From Nonomuraea sp. PA05 (lineage in GTDB: Bacteria; Actinomycetota; Actinomycetes; Streptosporangiales; Streptosporangiaceae): a stretch of DNA of 64,000 bases. Positions 47,958-57,711 of this stretch are shown here, piece after piece (within the stretch, counting starts at the first letter, position 1; each line of letters opens with the position of its first letter). A program made the translations under genes and the position numbers. Under the pieces are notes generated by a model that was given only the letters and a program-made list of their open reading frames with translations, was not told the origin of the DNA and searched no databases. The stretch spans positions 124,001 through 188,000 of the forward strand of contig NZ_VSEY01000022.1 of the NCBI RefSeq assembly GCF_008086045.1, given 5' to 3'.

Positions 47958-48776
47958 GTGCAGGAGCCCGATCTTCACGCCATCGCCGACCGGCTGCTCG
48001 CGGTCCCCGGGGTGGTGGCCGTCGTCCTCGGCGGCAGCCGAGCCCGCGGCACCCACCGCCCCGACAGCGACATCGACCTCGGCCTCTACTACCGCGACCG
48101 GCTCGACGTCGCCGCGCTGCGGACCCTCGCACGGGAGGTGACCGGCCAGGACACCGACGTGACGGAGCCCGGCGGCTGGGGCCCCTGGGTGGACGGCGGC
48201 GGCTGGCTCACCGTGGACGGCCACCGGGTGGACTGGATCTACCGCGACCTCGACCGCGTGCACCGGGTCTGGCAGGACTGCCGGGCGGGCCGCTACGAGA
48301 TCGGCGTCCAGGCCGGTCACCCGCTCGGCTTCTACTCGCACGCCTACGCCGGGGAGGTGGCGCTCTGCCAGGTGCTCGCCGACCCGTCGGGCGAGCTCGC
48401 CGCCCTGCGTGAGGAGGCGGCGCACTACCCGTCCGCCCTGCGGGAGGCGCTGATCGCGGGGCTGTGGGAGTGCGACTTCGCCCTCACCATCGCCCGGTAC
48501 GGCGCCGCCGGCCGCGACCCGGCGTACGCGGCGGGGGCGCTGTTCCGGGCGGTCGGCGTGGCCTGCCAGGCGCTGCACGCGGCCGGCGGGGCGTGGCTGA
48601 TCAACGAGAAGGGCATGGTCGCCTCCGCCGGCCGGCTGCCGTCAGCGCCGGAGAACTTCGCGGAACGGGCGCAGGCGCTGCTCGCGGGCGTCGGGAGCAC
48701 GGCCGGGGAGATCGGCCGCACCATCGACGCGGCGGCCGGGCTGATCGCCGACGTCCGCGCCGCCTGCGGTGCATGA
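47958..48776 (+). CDS. Nucleotidyltransferase-domain protein (MNT/kanamycin NTase type)
   Basis: 272 residues from a GTG. The nucleotidyltransferase signature GGSRARGTHRPDSDIDLGLYY shows Gly-Ser and the DxD metal pair, with a third acidic residue plausibly in HRVDWIYRDL. A helical C-terminal domain follows, as in DUF4037 and kanamycin nucleotidyltransferase-like proteins. It may adenylylate a small molecule or protein. No HEPN partner gene is adjacent, so it is not an obvious MNT-HEPN toxin pair. Confidence 0.82.
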   Translation: MQEPDLHAIADRLLAVPGVVAVVLGGSRARGTHRPDSDIDLGLYYRDRLDVAALRTLAREVTGQDTDVTEPGGWGPWVDGGGWLTVDGHRVDWIYRDLDRVHRVWQDCRAGRYEIGVQAGHPLGFYSHAYAGEVALCQVLADPSGELAALREEAAHYPSALREALIAGLWECDFALTIARYGAAGRDPAYAAGALFRAVGVACQALHAAGGAWLINEKGMVASAGRLPSAPENFAERAQALLAGVGSTAGEIGRTIDAAAGLIADVRAACGA

Positions 48777-48880
48777 CACGCGGGTCTTCCAGGGTAAAGG
48801 GGGGCATCCAGGCCGCCTCGGTCTGATATTGCTTGCGTAGTGAATCGCTCACGCAAGGTAAAAGAGGGGCGGTCGGGGAT

Positions 48881-51800
48881 ATGCCACACCTCTTGCTCGA
48901 CTCTCCAGGTGCCCGCGTCGTGGTGGCGGGGTCGGGCACGTACGCCGCCGGCTCCCGCCTGCCGGCGGTCGGCTCGGTCGCGGACACCGTTGCCGACCTG
49001 GGCCGCTGCCTGGTGGAGCGGGCCGGCCTGGCCCCGGCGGGCCTCACCACGCTGATCGATCCGGCCGACCCGGTGGAGCTGGGAGCGGCCCTGGTCGAGG
49101 CCGCGGGGCAGGCGAGCGACGCCCTGGTGTTCCACTACGTCGGCCACGGGCTGGTGGGGGCCGACGGCGAGCTGTACCTCGCCACGTACGCGACCGTCGA
49201 TCCAGGCGAGGGCATCATCCAGCACCAGGCGCTGCCGTACGCGGCGGTGCGGCAGGCGCTCGCGCGGTGCGCGGCGCCGCACGTCGTGGTGGTCCTCGAC
49301 TGCTGCTTCTCCGGCCGTGCCACGCCCGGCGGGCGCGATCCGGGACGTCAGGTGCTGGACGCCACGCCGCAGGGCACGTACCTGCTGACCGCCGCCGGGC
49401 GTGACCAGGCCGCCTGGGCCCCGGCGGGGGAGCGGCACACCGCGTTCACCGGAGCCCTGCTGGAGCTGCTCACCGTCGGCGACCCCGCCGCGCCCGGCCT
49501 GCTCACCCTCGACGACGTCTACCGCTGCCTGTCGCGCACGCTTCCCGCGCGCGGCTTCGCGCCGCCGCGCCGCCAGGCCACCGACCAGGGCGACCGGCAG
49601 CCGCTCGCGCCCAACCCGGCGCGCGGCGGCGGCGCCCGGCCGGGGTTCAGCCCCTACCAGGGGCTGGCCGCCTTCGGGCCGGACGACGCCGACTACTTCT
49701 TCGGACGCACGGAGCTGACGCGGGTGCTCGTCGACCGGGTGGCGCAGCAGGTCGCCACGGGCGAGCTGCTGGTGGTGACCGGGCCCTCGGGATCGGGGAA
49801 GTCCTCGCTGCTGCGGGCTGGGCTGGTCTCCTCGCTGCGGTGCTCGCCCGGCACGGAGATCGCCGTCCTGACCCCGGGCTCCGACCCGGTGGGCACGCTG
49901 GCCGCCCGGTTCGCTGACCTGGACGGCACGCACCCGGCCGACCTGCGCGCCCGCCTGGCAGGCGATCCCGGCGCCCTCGCCGTCCTGTTCGAGCAGGCGC
50001 TGGGCGACCGGCAGGCGGTCGTCATCGTGGACCAGTTCGAGGAGGTCTTCACCGCCTGCGCCGACGAGGAGCCGCGCCGCGTCTTCATCCAGGCCCTGCA
50101 CGAGCTGGCGGGCAGGGCCGCGGTCGTCATCGGCGTGCGAGCCGACTTCTTCGGCCACTGCGCCGCGCACGGACAGCTCGTTCCCGCGCTCGGGCGAGCC
50201 GTCGTCGTCGGGCCGATGACGCCCGCGCAACTGCGCCAGAGCATCGAGGGCCCCGCGCGGCAGGCCGGGCTCACCCTGCAGCCAGGCCTGATCGAGCTGA
50301 TCCTGGAGGACCTCGGCCACGACCCCGGCGACACCGAGCCCCGGCCGGGCGGAGCGGCCATGCTCCCCCTGCTGTCGCACGCCCTCCTGGTCACCTGGCA
50401 GCACCGCGAGGGCAGCGTGCTGACCATGGCCGGCTACCGCGCGACCGGCGGCATCCGGCAGGCCATCGCCCGCACCGCCGACGCCACCCACGACCACCTC
50501 GACCTGCACGGACGGCAGAGCGCCCGGCTGCTGCTCACCCGCCTGGTCCGGCTCGGCGAAGGCCAGGACGACACCCGCCGCGTCCTGCCCCTGTCCGACC
50601 TGCTGCCCGCCGCGGACTCCCCGCAGCACGCCACCACGCGCGAGGTCCTCGACCGTTTCGTCCGCGCCCGGCTGCTCACCGTGCACGCCGACACCGCGCA
50701 GATCGCCCACGAGGCGCTCATCCGGGCCTGGCCCCAGCTCCGGCTCTGGATCGAGACCGACAGGACGACCCTGCTCATCCACCAGCAACTGGGGGAGGAC
50801 GCCGCCGACTGGACGCGCCACGGGCGCGATCCGGCCTTCCTCTACCGCGGCACCCGGCTGTCGGCCGCCCACGAGGCCGCCACGCTGTGGCGCACCGACC
50901 CGGGGCGGTACCCCGCGCTGACGGACCACACGCGGGAGTTCCTGCGGGCCGGCCAGGGGGCCGCCACGCGCCGCGCCCTGCGGTGGCGGCTGAGCCTGAT
51001 CACCCTGGTGGTGCTGCTGATCATGTCCGCGGCCGGTTTCGGCGCGACCACGTACATGGCGGCGGACGCCGCGCAGGAACGCGCGCGGGCGCTGTCGCGT
51101 CAGCTCGCGGCGCAGAGCGAGAACATCGGCGACACCGACATCGACCTGTCGCGGCGGCTCAGCACGGCGGCCTGGCACGTCGCGCCCACGGACGAGGCCC
51201 GGCTGAGCCTGCTCAAGCAGCTCCACGACCCGGAACGTGCCATCCTGCGGCAGGGCGTGGCCTTCGTCAGGTTCGACAAGGCCGGCTCCCGCCTCGTCAC
51301 CAGCAACGGCGACGGCGTCCTGCGGTTCTGGGACGGGCACACGGGCGGCGCCATCCCGGTCTTCACGGGCCTGGCCGCGGAGGCGTCCCGGATGGAGATC
51401 AACGAGGACGCGTCCAGGGTGCTGACCGTGAGCCAGACAGGGGTGGCGCGGCTCTGGAACGCGGTGACCGGCGCGCCGATCGGCGCCCCCGTCGAAGGCG
51501 CCGCCGGCACTCCCTATCCCGGCTTCAGCCCGGACGGCTCGCTCCTGGCCGTCAGCGGAGGGGCCGACGCGGTGCGAGTCGTGGACACCGCGACCGGCAA
51601 GGTGTCCGTCACTCTCTCCGGGCTGGAGGACGGCACCGTCCTGGTCGCCTTCAGCCGCGACGGCTCGCGTGTGGTCACCAGCAGCGCCCGGGCCGCGCAG
51701 TTGTGGGACCTGGCCACCGGCGAGCCGATCGCGACGGTCTCCAGGGGGCGGAGCTGGCAGGCTCACTTCGACCAGTTCAACGCGGACGGCTCCCGCTGGG

Positions 51801-53431
51801 CGATGCTGGCGGGAGACGGCCTGTCCCTGCGGGACGGCGTCACGGGACGGGAGATCGAGACGCTCACGCCGTCCGGGGAGTTCGGATTCTCCCCCGACGG
51901 CTCCCGCCTGCTCGTGCTGGGCAAGACCGCCCAGCTCAGGGACGCAGCCACCGGCGACCTGATCGCCCAGCTCGGCAAGACCGGTTACACGGTGTTCAGC
52001 CCTGACGGGTCCCGGATGGCCACCGCCGGTCCGGGGGTCCTCAAGGTGTGGGAGACGTCCTCGGGAAAGCTGCTCGCCGCACTCCAGGGACACACCGGGC
52101 AGATCGACGACATGAAGTTCAGCCCCGACGGGTCACGGCTGGCCAGCGCGGGCAGTGACCGCACCGTGCGGTTGTGGGACGTGCGCGACGGCGAGGCCGT
52201 CGCCACCATGGCGGAGCAGGCCGGGCAGCTCCGGCAGGTCGTCTTCAGCCCCGACGGAGCCCTGCTGGCGAGCACCTACGACGACAGCGACGTGCGGTTG
52301 TCCGACGCGAAGACCGGTGAGGTCATCACCTTCCTGGCCGGTCACGAGGGCGCCGTGTACGACCTCACCTTCAGCCCGGACAGCACCCGCCTGGTCACCA
52401 CCGCCGCGGACGGGACGGCGCGGATGTGGGACACGACCACCACGCGCGCGACCACGTACCAGGGGCATGAGGCGCTCGTGCACGGCGTCGCCGTCAGCCC
52501 TGACGGCGCCCGCCTGGCCACCGTCGGCTGGGACGGCACCGCGAAGCTGTGGAGCGGCGGCGGGCCGCCCGTCACGCACGAGCACGGCAAGGGCAGGCTC
52601 TACGCGGTCGCCTACGACCATGACGGTTCGCGCGTGGCCGTCAGCGGCCACTCCGGCGTCGTCGAGATCCTGGACGCCCGCACCGGCAGGACCGTCACCG
52701 AGCTGGCGGGCCACTCCGGCCCGGTCAAGGCGGCGGCCTTCCGGCCTGACGGCTCGCGGGTGGCCACCGTGGGCGACGACGGCGACGTCAGGCTCTGGAA
52801 GAGCGCGGGCGGCGCGTCCATCGCCGTCGTCCCCGGCGGCAACGGCCCCGTGCTCTCCGCCGCGTACCACCCGGACGGCTCCCGCCTGGCCACCGGCGAC
52901 TACAACGGCGGGGTGAGCCTGCGCGACGGCGGCACCGGCAGGCCCGTCCTGTCGCTGCGCGGCCACATGGGCGCCGTGTACGCCGTCGCCTTCAGCCCCG
53001 ACGGTTCCCGGCTGGCCAGCGGCGGCCACGACGGCATCATCCGCCTCTGGGACCCCGCCACCGGCAAGCTGGTCGTCACGCTCAAGGGCCACACCGGCCC
53101 CGTGTACGGCCTGGACTTCAGCCCCGACGGGGCCCGCCTGGCCAGCGCGGGCAAGGACGGCACGGTGAAGCTGTGGGACCTCGTCACCAGCAAGCCGATC
53201 ACCGCCCTCCTCGGCCACGGCGCCCCGGTCTACTCGGTCGCCTTCACCTCCGACAGCTCCCGCCTGCTGTCGGGCGGCAAGGACGGGACGGCCCGGCTGT
53301 GGCGGCTGCGCCGTCCCGCCGATCCGTTCTCCGCCGTGTGCGAGCAGCTCGGCGAGCCCATGACCCAGCAGGAATGGACGCAGTACCTGCGGGACGAGCC
53401 GTTCGAGCAGGTCTGCCCCGATCCCCGGTAG
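48881..53431 (+). CDS. Caspase-like / STAND NTPase / WD40 repeat membrane protein
   Basis: 1516 residues. The N-terminal caspase-like peptidase domain (about 1-240) has catalytic His89 (YVGHGL) and Cys142 (LDCCFSG). An nSTAND1 NTPase follows: YQGLAAFGPDDADYFFGR leads to the P-loop GPSGSGKSSLL (Lys307) and Walker B VVIVDQFEEVF. One transmembrane helix lies at about 704-723 (LSLITLVVLLIMSAAGFG). After it come about 17 WD40 repeats (FSPDGSRLAS...VRLWD), enough for two propellers. This architecture is known in actinobacteria and cyanobacteria as a candidate signalling or suicide-defence protein, in which the sensor propellers would activate the caspase. ATG at 48881 behind AGAGGGG. Confidence 0.92.
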   Translation: MPHLLLDSPGARVVVAGSGTYAAGSRLPAVGSVADTVADLGRCLVERAGLAPAGLTTLIDPADPVELGAALVEAAGQASDALVFHYVGHGLVGADGELYLATYATVDPGEGIIQHQALPYAAVRQALARCAAPHVVVVLDCCFSGRATPGGRDPGRQVLDATPQGTYLLTAAGRDQAAWAPAGERHTAFTGALLELLTVGDPAAPGLLTLDDVYRCLSRTLPARGFAPPRRQATDQGDRQPLAPNPARGGGARPGFSPYQGLAAFGPDDADYFFGRTELTRVLVDRVAQQVATGELLVVTGPSGSGKSSLLRAGLVSSLRCSPGTEIAVLTPGSDPVGTLAARFADLDGTHPADLRARLAGDPGALAVLFEQALGDRQAVVIVDQFEEVFTACADEEPRRVFIQALHELAGRAAVVIGVRADFFGHCAAHGQLVPALGRAVVVGPMTPAQLRQSIEGPARQAGLTLQPGLIELILEDLGHDPGDTEPRPGGAAMLPLLSHALLVTWQHREGSVLTMAGYRATGGIRQAIARTADATHDHLDLHGRQSARLLLTRLVRLGEGQDDTRRVLPLSDLLPAADSPQHATTREVLDRFVRARLLTVHADTAQIAHEALIRAWPQLRLWIETDRTTLLIHQQLGEDAADWTRHGRDPAFLYRGTRLSAAHEAATLWRTDPGRYPALTDHTREFLRAGQGAATRRALRWRLSLITLVVLLIMSAAGFGATTYMAADAAQERARALSRQLAAQSENIGDTDIDLSRRLSTAAWHVAPTDEARLSLLKQLHDPERAILRQGVAFVRFDKAGSRLVTSNGDGVLRFWDGHTGGAIPVFTGLAAEASRMEINEDASRVLTVSQTGVARLWNAVTGAPIGAPVEGAAGTPYPGFSPDGSLLAVSGGADAVRVVDTATGKVSVTLSGLEDGTVLVAFSRDGSRVVTSSARAAQLWDLATGEPIATVSRGRSWQAHFDQFNADGSRWAMLAGDGLSLRDGVTGREIETLTPSGEFGFSPDGSRLLVLGKTAQLRDAATGDLIAQLGKTGYTVFSPDGSRMATAGPGVLKVWETSSGKLLAALQGHTGQIDDMKFSPDGSRLASAGSDRTVRLWDVRDGEAVATMAEQAGQLRQVVFSPDGALLASTYDDSDVRLSDAKTGEVITFLAGHEGAVYDLTFSPDSTRLVTTAADGTARMWDTTTTRATTYQGHEALVHGVAVSPDGARLATVGWDGTAKLWSGGGPPVTHEHGKGRLYAVAYDHDGSRVAVSGHSGVVEILDARTGRTVTELAGHSGPVKAAAFRPDGSRVATVGDDGDVRLWKSAGGASIAVVPGGNGPVLSAAYHPDGSRLATGDYNGGVSLRDGGTGRPVLSLRGHMGAVYAVAFSPDGSRLASGGHDGIIRLWDPATGKLVVTLKGHTGPVYGLDFSPDGARLASAGKDGTVKLWDLVTSKPITALLGHGAPVYSVAFTSDSSRLLSGGKDGTARLWRLRRPADPFSAVCEQLGEPMTQQEWTQYLRDEPFEQVCPDPR

Positions 53432-53434
53432 ATA

Positions 53435-53446
53435 TCAGATGTCTGA
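53435..53446. promoter_or_regulatory. Palindrome before ABC ATPase gene
   Basis: TCAGATGTCTGA has 5-bp arms and lies inside a wider TATCAG...CTGATA (53433-53456). It sits 22 bp upstream of the ABC ATPase start, where an operator would be. The motif resembles GntR/FadR-type sites, but no such regulator is in the window. Confidence 0.4.
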
Positions 53447-53467
53447 GGACCTGATAAATTCGGGCAC

Positions 53468-54382
53468 ATGACCGTTGTCTCGCGCCCCGCCGACGACGGC
53501 CCCGTGCTGCGGGCCGTCGGCGTCGACCTCGTCCGCGACGGACGCCACCTGCTCCAGGACATCTCCCTCACCGTCAACCCCGGCGAGCACTGGGCGCTGC
53601 TCGGGGCGAACGGCGCGGGCAAGAGCACCCTGCTCAGCCTGCTCGGCGCCGTCACCCACCCCAGCCGGGGCGTGGTCGAGGTGCTCGGCCGGACGATGGG
53701 CCGGGTGGACGTGCGCGAGCTGCGCTCGTACCTGGGGCACATCAACCCCCGCCACACCCCCGACGGGCCGCTGCGCGTCCGCGACGTGGTGCTGACCGGG
53801 CTCACCAACACCGCCGCGCCCGTCCCCCGCTGGACGCCCACCGGTCAGGAGGCCGAGCGGGCCGACCGGCTCATCGCCATGCTCGGGATGAGCCACCGGG
53901 CGCGGGCCACCTGGGCCACCCTGTCGCAGGGCGAGCGCGGGCGGGCGCTCATCGCCCGCGCGCTCATGCCGCAGCCCCGGCTGCTGCTGCTCGACGAGCC
54001 GGCGACCGGGCTCGACCTGGCAGCCCGCGAGCAGTTGCTGGCCAGCATCGACGCGCTGCGCGCCAGGCACTCCGCGCTGGCCACCGTGCTGGTCACGCAC
54101 CACCTGGAGGAGCTGCCCGCCACCACCACGCACGCCATGCTGCTGCGCGACGGCCGGTGCCTGGCGGGCGGGCCGGTCGGGGACGTGCTGACGAGCGAGC
54201 TGGTCAGCGCCTGCTTCGACCATCCGGTACGGCTCGTGCGCAGCGACGACGGCCGCTGGGCCGCCCGCGCGGAACGCGTTCCCGTCGCGATGCCCGACGA
54301 GCCGCCGCCCGCCCTCTCGCCTGCCCACGCACCTGCCCACGCACTGGCCCCCGCATCGGCCCCCGTGCCCGCCGCTGGGTGA
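53468..54382 (+). CDS. ABC transporter ATP-binding protein, orphan
   Basis: 304 residues. Walker A is GANGAGKST, the signature is LSQGERGR, Walker B is LLLLDEPATGLD, and the switch His is in VTHHLEEL. It resembles the ModF/iron-type ATPases often found alone in actinomycetes. The C-terminal tail is Pro/Ala-rich with repeated APAHA units. No permease gene is adjacent, so its transporter partner is unknown. GAGGA lies upstream of the ATG. Confidence 0.85.
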   Translation: MTVVSRPADDGPVLRAVGVDLVRDGRHLLQDISLTVNPGEHWALLGANGAGKSTLLSLLGAVTHPSRGVVEVLGRTMGRVDVRELRSYLGHINPRHTPDGPLRVRDVVLTGLTNTAAPVPRWTPTGQEAERADRLIAMLGMSHRARATWATLSQGERGRALIARALMPQPRLLLLDEPATGLDLAAREQLLASIDALRARHSALATVLVTHHLEELPATTTHAMLLRDGRCLAGGPVGDVLTSELVSACFDHPVRLVRSDDGRWAARAERVPVAMPDEPPPALSPAHAPAHALAPASAPVPAAG

Positions 54383-54387
54383 GCCGG

Positions 54388-55227
54388 TCAGCCGCCCTGG
54401 CCCGGCTCCAGGCGGTAGATCGCCGCCAGCATGAGCGGATCCCGCAGCTCCGACAGCCCGTACAACGCGATCGACACCGCCATGTCCCCGGACGCGCCCC
54501 CGCGCGGATGCCGCTCGCGCGCCCGTCCGAGCTCCTGCCGCGCCCACGCCGTGGTGGGCCGCGTGGTGCCGCCCCCGGCCCACCACCGCAGCTCGCACTG
54601 CGCGCCCACCCGGGTGAACGTCAGCACGGCCAGCCCGATCACCGCGATCCAGTACGTCCGTTGCACGAACATCGCGACCACCTCCAGCAGCACGCACGCC
54701 AGGGTGGCCGCCCGCAGCCGCCGCAGCCACAGCAGCAGGTCGGTGACGAAGCCGGGACCGTCGGGGACGAGCATGCCGAGCCGCGTCAGGAGATCCTCCA
54801 GCTCGGTCATCGCGGGGCTGCGCCGCAGCTCCCGCTTGATCTCGTGCAGGTACGCGCCACGCCGCCCGCGGACGAACGCCAGGACCGCCCGCTCGACGGG
54901 ATGCCGGGCACCCGACAGCGGCGACACCGTCCGGTGCGCGTGACCGCTGAGCGAGAGCCGGATCGTGCCGTTCCCGGCGAGCAGGGCGACGGCCAGCTCC
55001 GCGACCCGCCCCGAGCCGCCCGCCAGGCAGGCCAGCTCGTACGGAGTCAGCGGCGGCCCGTCGCGGGCCGGGACGCCGTCGTCCCAGGTGCGCCGCTCGC
55101 GCCGCAGGTCGTGGACGGTGATGGCGGTGAACAGGGCCACGATGCCCGACAGGAGCAGCAGGGCGACGTCCAAGCCCACCTCCCGGCCACGGGGACGCGG
55201 CCGGCCTGACGCGTCGGGGCCGGTCAC
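54388..55227 (-). CDS. TIGR04222-type membrane protein
   Basis: 279 residues from a GTG. One N-terminal membrane segment (VALLLLSGIVALFTAITV) is followed by PLTPYELACLAGGSGRVAELAVALLAGNGTI, the hallmark of TIGR04222 proteins. Two further membrane segments lie near 175-215. Such proteins occur widely in actinobacteria, often with a Gly/Cys-rich tail, which is lacking here. The function is unknown. Confidence 0.75.
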   Translation of the reverse strand: MTGPDASGRPRPRGREVGLDVALLLLSGIVALFTAITVHDLRRERRTWDDGVPARDGPPLTPYELACLAGGSGRVAELAVALLAGNGTIRLSLSGHAHRTVSPLSGARHPVERAVLAFVRGRRGAYLHEIKRELRRSPAMTELEDLLTRLGMLVPDGPGFVTDLLLWLRRLRAATLACVLLEVVAMFVQRTYWIAVIGLAVLTFTRVGAQCELRWWAGGGTTRPTTAWARQELGRARERHPRGGASGDMAVSIALYGLSELRDPLMLAAIYRLEPGQGG

Positions 55228-55286
55228 TCGTCCTTCACCGGTGACGTTCCCCCTTCTTGACTCTCCTTGTCGCCACAGTCATGGGG

Positions 55287-56204
55287 TCAGGCCCGCAGCC
55301 GGGCGGACGGGGTGGCGGGCACGCGCGGCCGTCCCACCCGCGCCACGTGCAGCAGCGCGCGCGGGTCCGTCACGCCGAGGCGCCGGGCCAGCTCGCGCCG
55401 GGTCGGCTCGCAGTCGATGATCTGGCTCAGCGGGTGCGTGGTGTAGCCGAGGCCGGAAAGGGTCAGCCAGTGCCGCATCAGCAGCCGTCCCGCCTCGAAC
55501 TCCTCGTCCGGCGGCCCCACGAGCACGAGCACGTCGCCGTCGTAGTCGAGCAGCCCGCGCGAGGCCCCGGCCAGCGCCCGGGGCAGGCCCAGCCGGCGCA
55601 GCGCCGGGTAGAGGGCGAGCGAGGCGCGCAGCCCGAGCGCCTCCAGCGCGGTGAGCGCCAGGGCGCGGTCGCTGAGGCCGTCGAGGAAGTAGCGGCGGTG
55701 CCGCCTGGTCAGCCGCAGCCAGGCGCGCAGCTCCCGCGTCACCTCCCGGTCGCCGAACTGGTGCAGGTCCGCGGAGTGCAGCAGGTCCGCCAGGTCACGG
55801 CAGGGCAGCCGGCGCGTCCCCTCCAGCGCGCCGGCCACCTCGTCGGGCAGCCGTCCCGGGTGGTACTCGCCGCGGTTGGCGCCACGGGCGCGCACGTCCG
55901 CCGTGGTGAACGGCGTCGCGTACGGCTCCTCCGCCCCGTACAGGTAGCCCGCCCGCAGCGGCCCCGGGTCGGGGCGGAAGGCGACGGACAGGCCCGCGTC
56001 CGCGCACACGATCAGGCAGCACTCGACGAACGCCCCCAGGCTGAGCCGCAGGTCACGCCCTGTCGGGTCGCTGATGGGCAGCGCCCTGGCCGGGTCCCAG
56101 CCGACGGCCGCCTGACCGTCGGTGTAGGTGAGCGTCCACGGCTGCGTGTTGTGCGCGCTGGGCGCGCGCCAGAAGTCGGGCTCCAGCGCCCGGAGCTGTC
56201 TCAA
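55287..56204 (-). CDS. Acg-like nitroreductase of the PaaK-like operon
   Basis: 305 residues from a TTG at 56204 whose bases overlap the upstream stop (TTGA). APSAHNTQPWTL and SDPTGRDLRLSLGAFVEC are the FMN-binding signatures seen in Acg and related nitroreductases. A late LSGLGYTTHPLSQIIDCEPTRRELARRLG fits the C-terminal half. It may oxidise or reduce an intermediate of this small operon. It is the fourth overlapping gene. Confidence 0.78.
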   Translation of the reverse strand: MRQLRALEPDFWRAPSAHNTQPWTLTYTDGQAAVGWDPARALPISDPTGRDLRLSLGAFVECCLIVCADAGLSVAFRPDPGPLRAGYLYGAEEPYATPFTTADVRARGANRGEYHPGRLPDEVAGALEGTRRLPCRDLADLLHSADLHQFGDREVTRELRAWLRLTRRHRRYFLDGLSDRALALTALEALGLRASLALYPALRRLGLPRALAGASRGLLDYDGDVLVLVGPPDEEFEAGRLLMRHWLTLSGLGYTTHPLSQIIDCEPTRRELARRLGVTDPRALLHVARVGRPRVPATPSARLRA

Positions 56205-57268
56205 GCGAGATCCTTGTCGTAGAAGGTGTAGCCGTGCAGCGGCCTGCCGCCCATCGCGGTGTACTGGGCGGCCGAGCCGGGGTTGGCGCGCTCCACGTAC
56301 GTGCTGCGCAGCGTGTGGTAGCCGCCGCGGCGCAGCCCCTCGTGCAACTCGCGGGAGAGCAGCCGCATGTAGCCGTGGCCCTGCTCGTCCGGGACCGTGC
56401 CCTTGATGATGAGCACGGCCTCGCGGCGGTAGCGGGAGCGGGTGGCGAGCAGCCGGAGCTGGTGGAGCAGGTGCAGGTTCCCGCGAATCCTCGCGACGAA
56501 CGCGGAGATGTCGGGCAGGCACAGCACGAACGCGATCGGCCGGCCCGCCTTCGTCAGGTACAGCAGCAGCGCCTCGTCCAGCAGGTACGCCAGCCCGTCC
56601 GTCTGCTCGGCGAGCTGCTCCGCCGAGATCTCGGTGTAGTAGCCGAGCTGCGCGAAGCTCGCGTTCAGCATCTCCCGCAGGATCGGGAGCTGCTCGCGCA
56701 CCCGCCGCCGGTCCCCGCGGTGCACCCGCAGCTCCTCGGCGCCGATCCGCGCGTCGTCGAAGTCGAACACCGGCTTGTCCGGCACCGGGCAGATCCAGGT
56801 GTCGGACTCGAAGCGGCGGCCGAAGCCGTACGCCTCGTAGGCGGCCGGATAGTACGGCCTGTTCCAGGCGCTGTCGATGAACCCGCGCTCCCCGAACCCC
56901 GAGGTGATCACCCCGCCCGCCTGGTTGGGCAGCAGCGACACCGGCCCGAACACCGCCTGCCTCCCGGCCGCCCGCCCGGCCGCGCAGATCGCGTCGAACA
57001 GCTCCCCGGCCGCCTCCTCCTCGAACTCCGTCAGCCCGAACAGCTGCGTGGCCCGGCCCAGCTTGGCGTCCAGCGCGGCGTCCGTGTGCAGCGTCGTCCG
57101 CGCGACCACCCGCCCGCCCCGCCGCAGCAGGAACAGCCGCACGCCGCGCCGGCGCCACCCGCGCACCGTGGCGCGCAGGGGCGGCACGAAACGGTGCTCG
57201 CCCGCGTACAGGCGGTCGGTGAAGGTGAGGAAGTCGCGCAGGTCGCGGCCGGTCTCGACGGGGATCAC
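56201..57268 (-). CDS. GNAT-like acyltransferase-fold protein
   Basis: 355 residues from a GTG at 57268 that overlaps the upstream stop (GTGA). The N-terminal part (DFLTFTDRLYAGEHRFVPPL) and the C-terminal GTVPDEQGHGYMRLLSRELHEGLRRGGYHTLRSTYVERAN resemble proteins with a GNAT fold that are often annotated N-acetyltransferase. The acetyl-CoA loop is not clear-cut. It presumably transfers an acyl group to, or from, the ligase product. The stop overlaps the nitroreductase start. Confidence 0.65.
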   Translation of the reverse strand: MIPVETGRDLRDFLTFTDRLYAGEHRFVPPLRATVRGWRRRGVRLFLLRRGGRVVARTTLHTDAALDAKLGRATQLFGLTEFEEEAAGELFDAICAAGRAAGRQAVFGPVSLLPNQAGGVITSGFGERGFIDSAWNRPYYPAAYEAYGFGRRFESDTWICPVPDKPVFDFDDARIGAEELRVHRGDRRRVREQLPILREMLNASFAQLGYYTEISAEQLAEQTDGLAYLLDEALLLYLTKAGRPIAFVLCLPDISAFVARIRGNLHLLHQLRLLATRSRYRREAVLIIKGTVPDEQGHGYMRLLSRELHEGLRRGGYHTLRSTYVERANPGSAAQYTAMGGRPLHGYTFYDKDLA

Positions 57269-57711
57269 GCGCGCCTCACCGCCGGGCCGTCGCCCCTCTC
57301 GGTGGACAGCGGGGTGAAATGCTCGATGTGCGCCATCGGGCCGCCCTCGGCCCGCCAGATCCCGTTGCTGTACCCCTCGGGCTCGGCGTTGTAGAGCCGG
57401 ATGTAGCCGCCGGTGGCGTTCCTGGTGCCGTCGGTCACCCACCGCATGAGCTTGCGGTGGTGGCGGCTGCGGGCGAAGCGCAGCAGCGCGTCGCGGTCCT
57501 CGAAGAAGGCCAGGGTGCCCAGCGTGAACGGGAACTCCCAGTAGATCTTGTGCCAGCGGTAGCCGCGCATGCGCTTCATGTCGCGCACCATCCGGAACCA
57601 CGTCAGCGTGAGCGTCAGGATCGACAGCGGCCCCCGGTAACGGGTCGCCCCGACGAACATCGCCGTCGCCTGCCCCTGCGGCGGCGTCCTGCTGAAATCC
57701 TGGGTTCTCAT
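57265..57711 (-). CDS. Small conserved protein of the PaaK-like operon
   Basis: 148 residues. Aromatic and basic: TWFRMVRDMKRMRGYRWHK, EFPFTLGTLAFFEDRDALLRFARSRHHRKLMRW and GGYIRLYNAEPEGYSNGIW. The pattern of a short strand, helix and His/Arg-rich helix is compatible with an antibiotic-monooxygenase-like (dimeric alpha+beta barrel) fold, but I do not recognise the family. ATG at 57711 overlaps the ligase stop (ATGA); its own stop overlaps the next start (GTGA). Confidence 0.7.
   Translation of the reverse strand: MRTQDFSRTPPQGQATAMFVGATRYRGPLSILTLTLTWFRMVRDMKRMRGYRWHKIYWEFPFTLGTLAFFEDRDALLRFARSRHHRKLMRWVTDGTRNATGGYIRLYNAEPEGYSNGIWRAEGGPMAHIEHFTPLSTERGDGPAVRRA

Noticed and set aside
46623..48776. 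ECF42 sigma plus nucleotidyltransferase as a toxin-antitoxin or defence pair
   Set aside because: They are on opposite strands and no HEPN or DGPF partner is present.
53468..54382. ABC ATPase as the missing AztA
   Set aside because: It lies 20 kb away, has its own context, and resembles orphan ModF/iron-type ATPases rather than AztA.
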